From an uncultured beta proteobacterium (lineage in GTDB: Bacteria > Pseudomonadota > Gammaproteobacteria > Burkholderiales > Burkholderiaceae): a stretch of 6,718 nucleotides of DNA. The position numbers were made by a program, and so were the translations under genes. Shown one piece after another: positions 5,666 through 6,718 of the stretch; the first letter of the stretch is position 1, and the number at the start of each line of letters is the position of its first letter. The notes beneath the pieces are model-generated. The model saw nothing but the letters and a program-made list of their open reading frames with translations. It was not told the DNA's origin and did no database searches. Location: positions 1-6,718 of the forward strand of contig CAJARE010000275.1 of assembly GCA_903944255.1 (NCBI GenBank), in the 5' to 3' direction.

Positions 5666-6469
5666 ATGAACAGATACTCCTTCTTAACGATTACCTCTAT
5701 AGTTGGCCACAATGATGGCTCCTCTTCTTTGCCCGCCTTATCGAGAAGCTTAAGCGAGCTACCTGGGAGCAAAGGATTGCTGATCTCCCCTTCAAGGCCC
5801 GAGAACCTGCCAGAAAACGTGGAGTGGGTCGAAATATTGCCTCTAGACTATCGCCAATATAGTCTGTTCGTCATGTTTTCTCTACAGCACTTTATCAAGA
5901 CCGATTACTGCCTCATCATTCAAGATGATGGCTGGGTAATTGATGGTAAGAATTGGTCAGATGAATTCCTAAATTATGACTATATCGGCGCTCCATGCCA
6001 TGCGGCTTTTGTAGGCAATGAGCTGGTCCAAAGCTACCAATGGGCTGGAATCTCCGACCCAAAACCAATAGTGATACAAAATGGGGGCTTAAGCTTACGC
6101 AGTAAAAAATTTTTGAATGCGCCCAGCTCCCATGGTGCCCTATATTATTTTACCGATGAAAAAGTACTGCAAAATGAAGATGTCCAATTAACCGGAATAT
6201 TCAGACCTCAACTAGAATCTTTAGGCATTAAGTTCGCCCCAAACCATCTAGCAAAACAATTTTCAGTAGAGTATTTAGGGCCAATCTTTCATGATGATCT
6301 TATTTTCCCAATGCTTTTTGGCATTCATGGTCAGACCAGAAAATTAATTTCCGAAAATACGATCCAAATTACCATCCCAAAGAATCAGATTCAATCAATC
6401 CATAGAGAAAAAGAATTGTTAGACTTTCTTAGTTCAAAGTTAAGCTATGTTGTTCAATATGTACCGTAA
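5666..6469 (+). CDS. DUF5672 family putative glycosyltransferase (intact copy)
   Basis: The 267-residue protein shares the DUF5672 blocks with the interrupted gene at 234-1049: IIQDDGW (84-90), WSDEFLNYDYIGAP (97-110; 12 of 14 residues identical), IQNGGLSLRSKKF (137-149), the acidic pair ED (171-172), LGIKFAPNHLAKQFS (186-200) and FGIHG (218-222). The family is of unknown function, with a fold and motif style suggesting a glycosyltransferase; QDDG may be the DxD-like site. Between YIGAP and NGG this copy has about 20 more residues than the other (111-136), and QDDG replaces QWDG, so acceptor or donor choice may differ. At DNA level the two copies differ at many synonymous sites even in the shared block, so this is not a recent duplication. 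No signal peptide or membrane segment is evident. The start has no strong ribosome binding site but gives a natural first strand, RYSFLTITSI. It is followed by a strong terminator. Confidence 0.8.
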   Translation: MNRYSFLTITSIVGHNDGSSSLPALSRSLSELPGSKGLLISPSRPENLPENVEWVEILPLDYRQYSLFVMFSLQHFIKTDYCLIIQDDGWVIDGKNWSDEFLNYDYIGAPCHAAFVGNELVQSYQWAGISDPKPIVIQNGGLSLRSKKFLNAPSSHGALYYFTDEKVLQNEDVQLTGIFRPQLESLGIKFAPNHLAKQFSVEYLGPIFHDDLIFPMLFGIHGQTRKLISENTIQITIPKNQIQSIHREKELLDFLSSKLSYVVQYVP

Positions 6470-6491
6470 GGTTTTTAGATAAAACTTACAA

Positions 6492-6524
6492 AAAAACGCC
6501 TGGTCTTTTGAACCAGGCGTTTTT
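6492..6524. terminator. Strong bidirectional rho-independent terminator
   Basis: A perfect 13-bp inverted repeat (arms 6492-6504 and 6512-6524, loop of seven bases) has a G/C-rich ACGCCTGGT core, with A and T runs outside it. It lies 22 bases after the DUF5672 stop and 35 bases past the groL stop, so it can end transcription from both convergent genes. Confidence 0.9.
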
Positions 6525-6559
6525 GTTTCTACAGCTAGATAGCCGTGGAAATCAGACAA

Positions 6560-6718
6560 TTACATCATACCGCCCATACCACCCATACCGCCCATACCAC
6601 TCATGTCAGGCATTCCGCCACCAGCTGAGTCATCTTTTGGTGCTTCGCAGATGGCGCAATCAGTAGTTAACAATAAACCAGCAACAGAGGCAGCATTAAC
6701 CAAGGCAGTTTTAGTTAC
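6560..6718 (-). CDS. groL: Chaperonin GroEL, C-terminal end (partial)
   Basis: The last 52 codons of the 60-kDa chaperonin are present on the minus strand; the rest lies to the right. GroEL forms the double-ring ATP-driven folding chamber in the cytoplasm with GroES. Seen: VTKTALVNAASVAGLLLTT (start of the fragment), matching the conserved VTRxALQNAASVAGLxLTTE helix of the equatorial domain, then DCAICEAPKDD, and the flexible Gly-Met tail of MGG repeats ending MM. The tail is complete and typical. The CAIC pair of cysteines is a feature I associate with some betaproteobacterial GroEL proteins, but this is from memory. As a core gene it marks the right edge of the glycosyltransferase island. 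Confidence 0.95.
   Translation of the reverse strand, partial: VTKTALVNAASVAGLLLTTDCAICEAPKDDSAGGGMPDMSGMGGMGGMGGMM

Overview
The window looks like an accessory cell-surface or protein-glycosylation island in a betaproteobacterium, most likely a Polynucleobacter-like member of the Burkholderiaceae. It sits between two housekeeping genes. The left edge holds the last 51 codons of pntB (NADP-binding domain of proton-translocating transhydrogenase). The right edge holds the last 52 codons of groL on the minus strand, with the usual GGM-rich chaperonin tail. The taxon is inferred from the style of these two protein ends and from the moderately A/T-rich composition; no rRNA or other marker is present.

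Layout from left to right: pntB end (+); a DUF5672 putative glycosyltransferase interrupted by one in-frame amber codon (+); an alpha-1,2-fucosyltransferase-like GT11 protein (-); a divergent promoter region; a GT17 family glycosyltransferase (+); a predicted exported protein of unnamed family broken by a +1 frameshift (-); a TPR plus GT41 (O-GlcNAc transferase / SPINDLY-like) protein (-); a second, intact DUF5672 protein (+); a strong bidirectional terminator; groL end (-). Gene orientation alternates, so there are two divergent junctions (1924-2079 and 5615-5665) and three convergent ones (about 1050-1083, 2914-2950 and 6470-6559). This is not one operon but a patchwork of single genes, as expected for a region assembled by repeated gene acquisition.

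Five genes, from four different glycosyltransferase-type families, lie within about 6.2 kb. No transporters, polymerases or sugar-nucleotide synthesis genes are visible. Together they suggest decoration of a polysaccharide, O-antigen or protein such as flagellin, but the acceptor cannot be read from the sequence. The two most notable observations are the single-base lesions. The TAG at 786-788 splits an otherwise continuous 271-codon DUF5672 frame. One extra C in the CCC at 3346-3348 splits a 245-residue exported protein. Each is either recent gene decay, an error in this sequence, or, less likely, recoding. No tRNA, rRNA, insertion sequence, integrase, attachment site or CRISPR array was seen. 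No gene-free stretch exceeds 160 bases.
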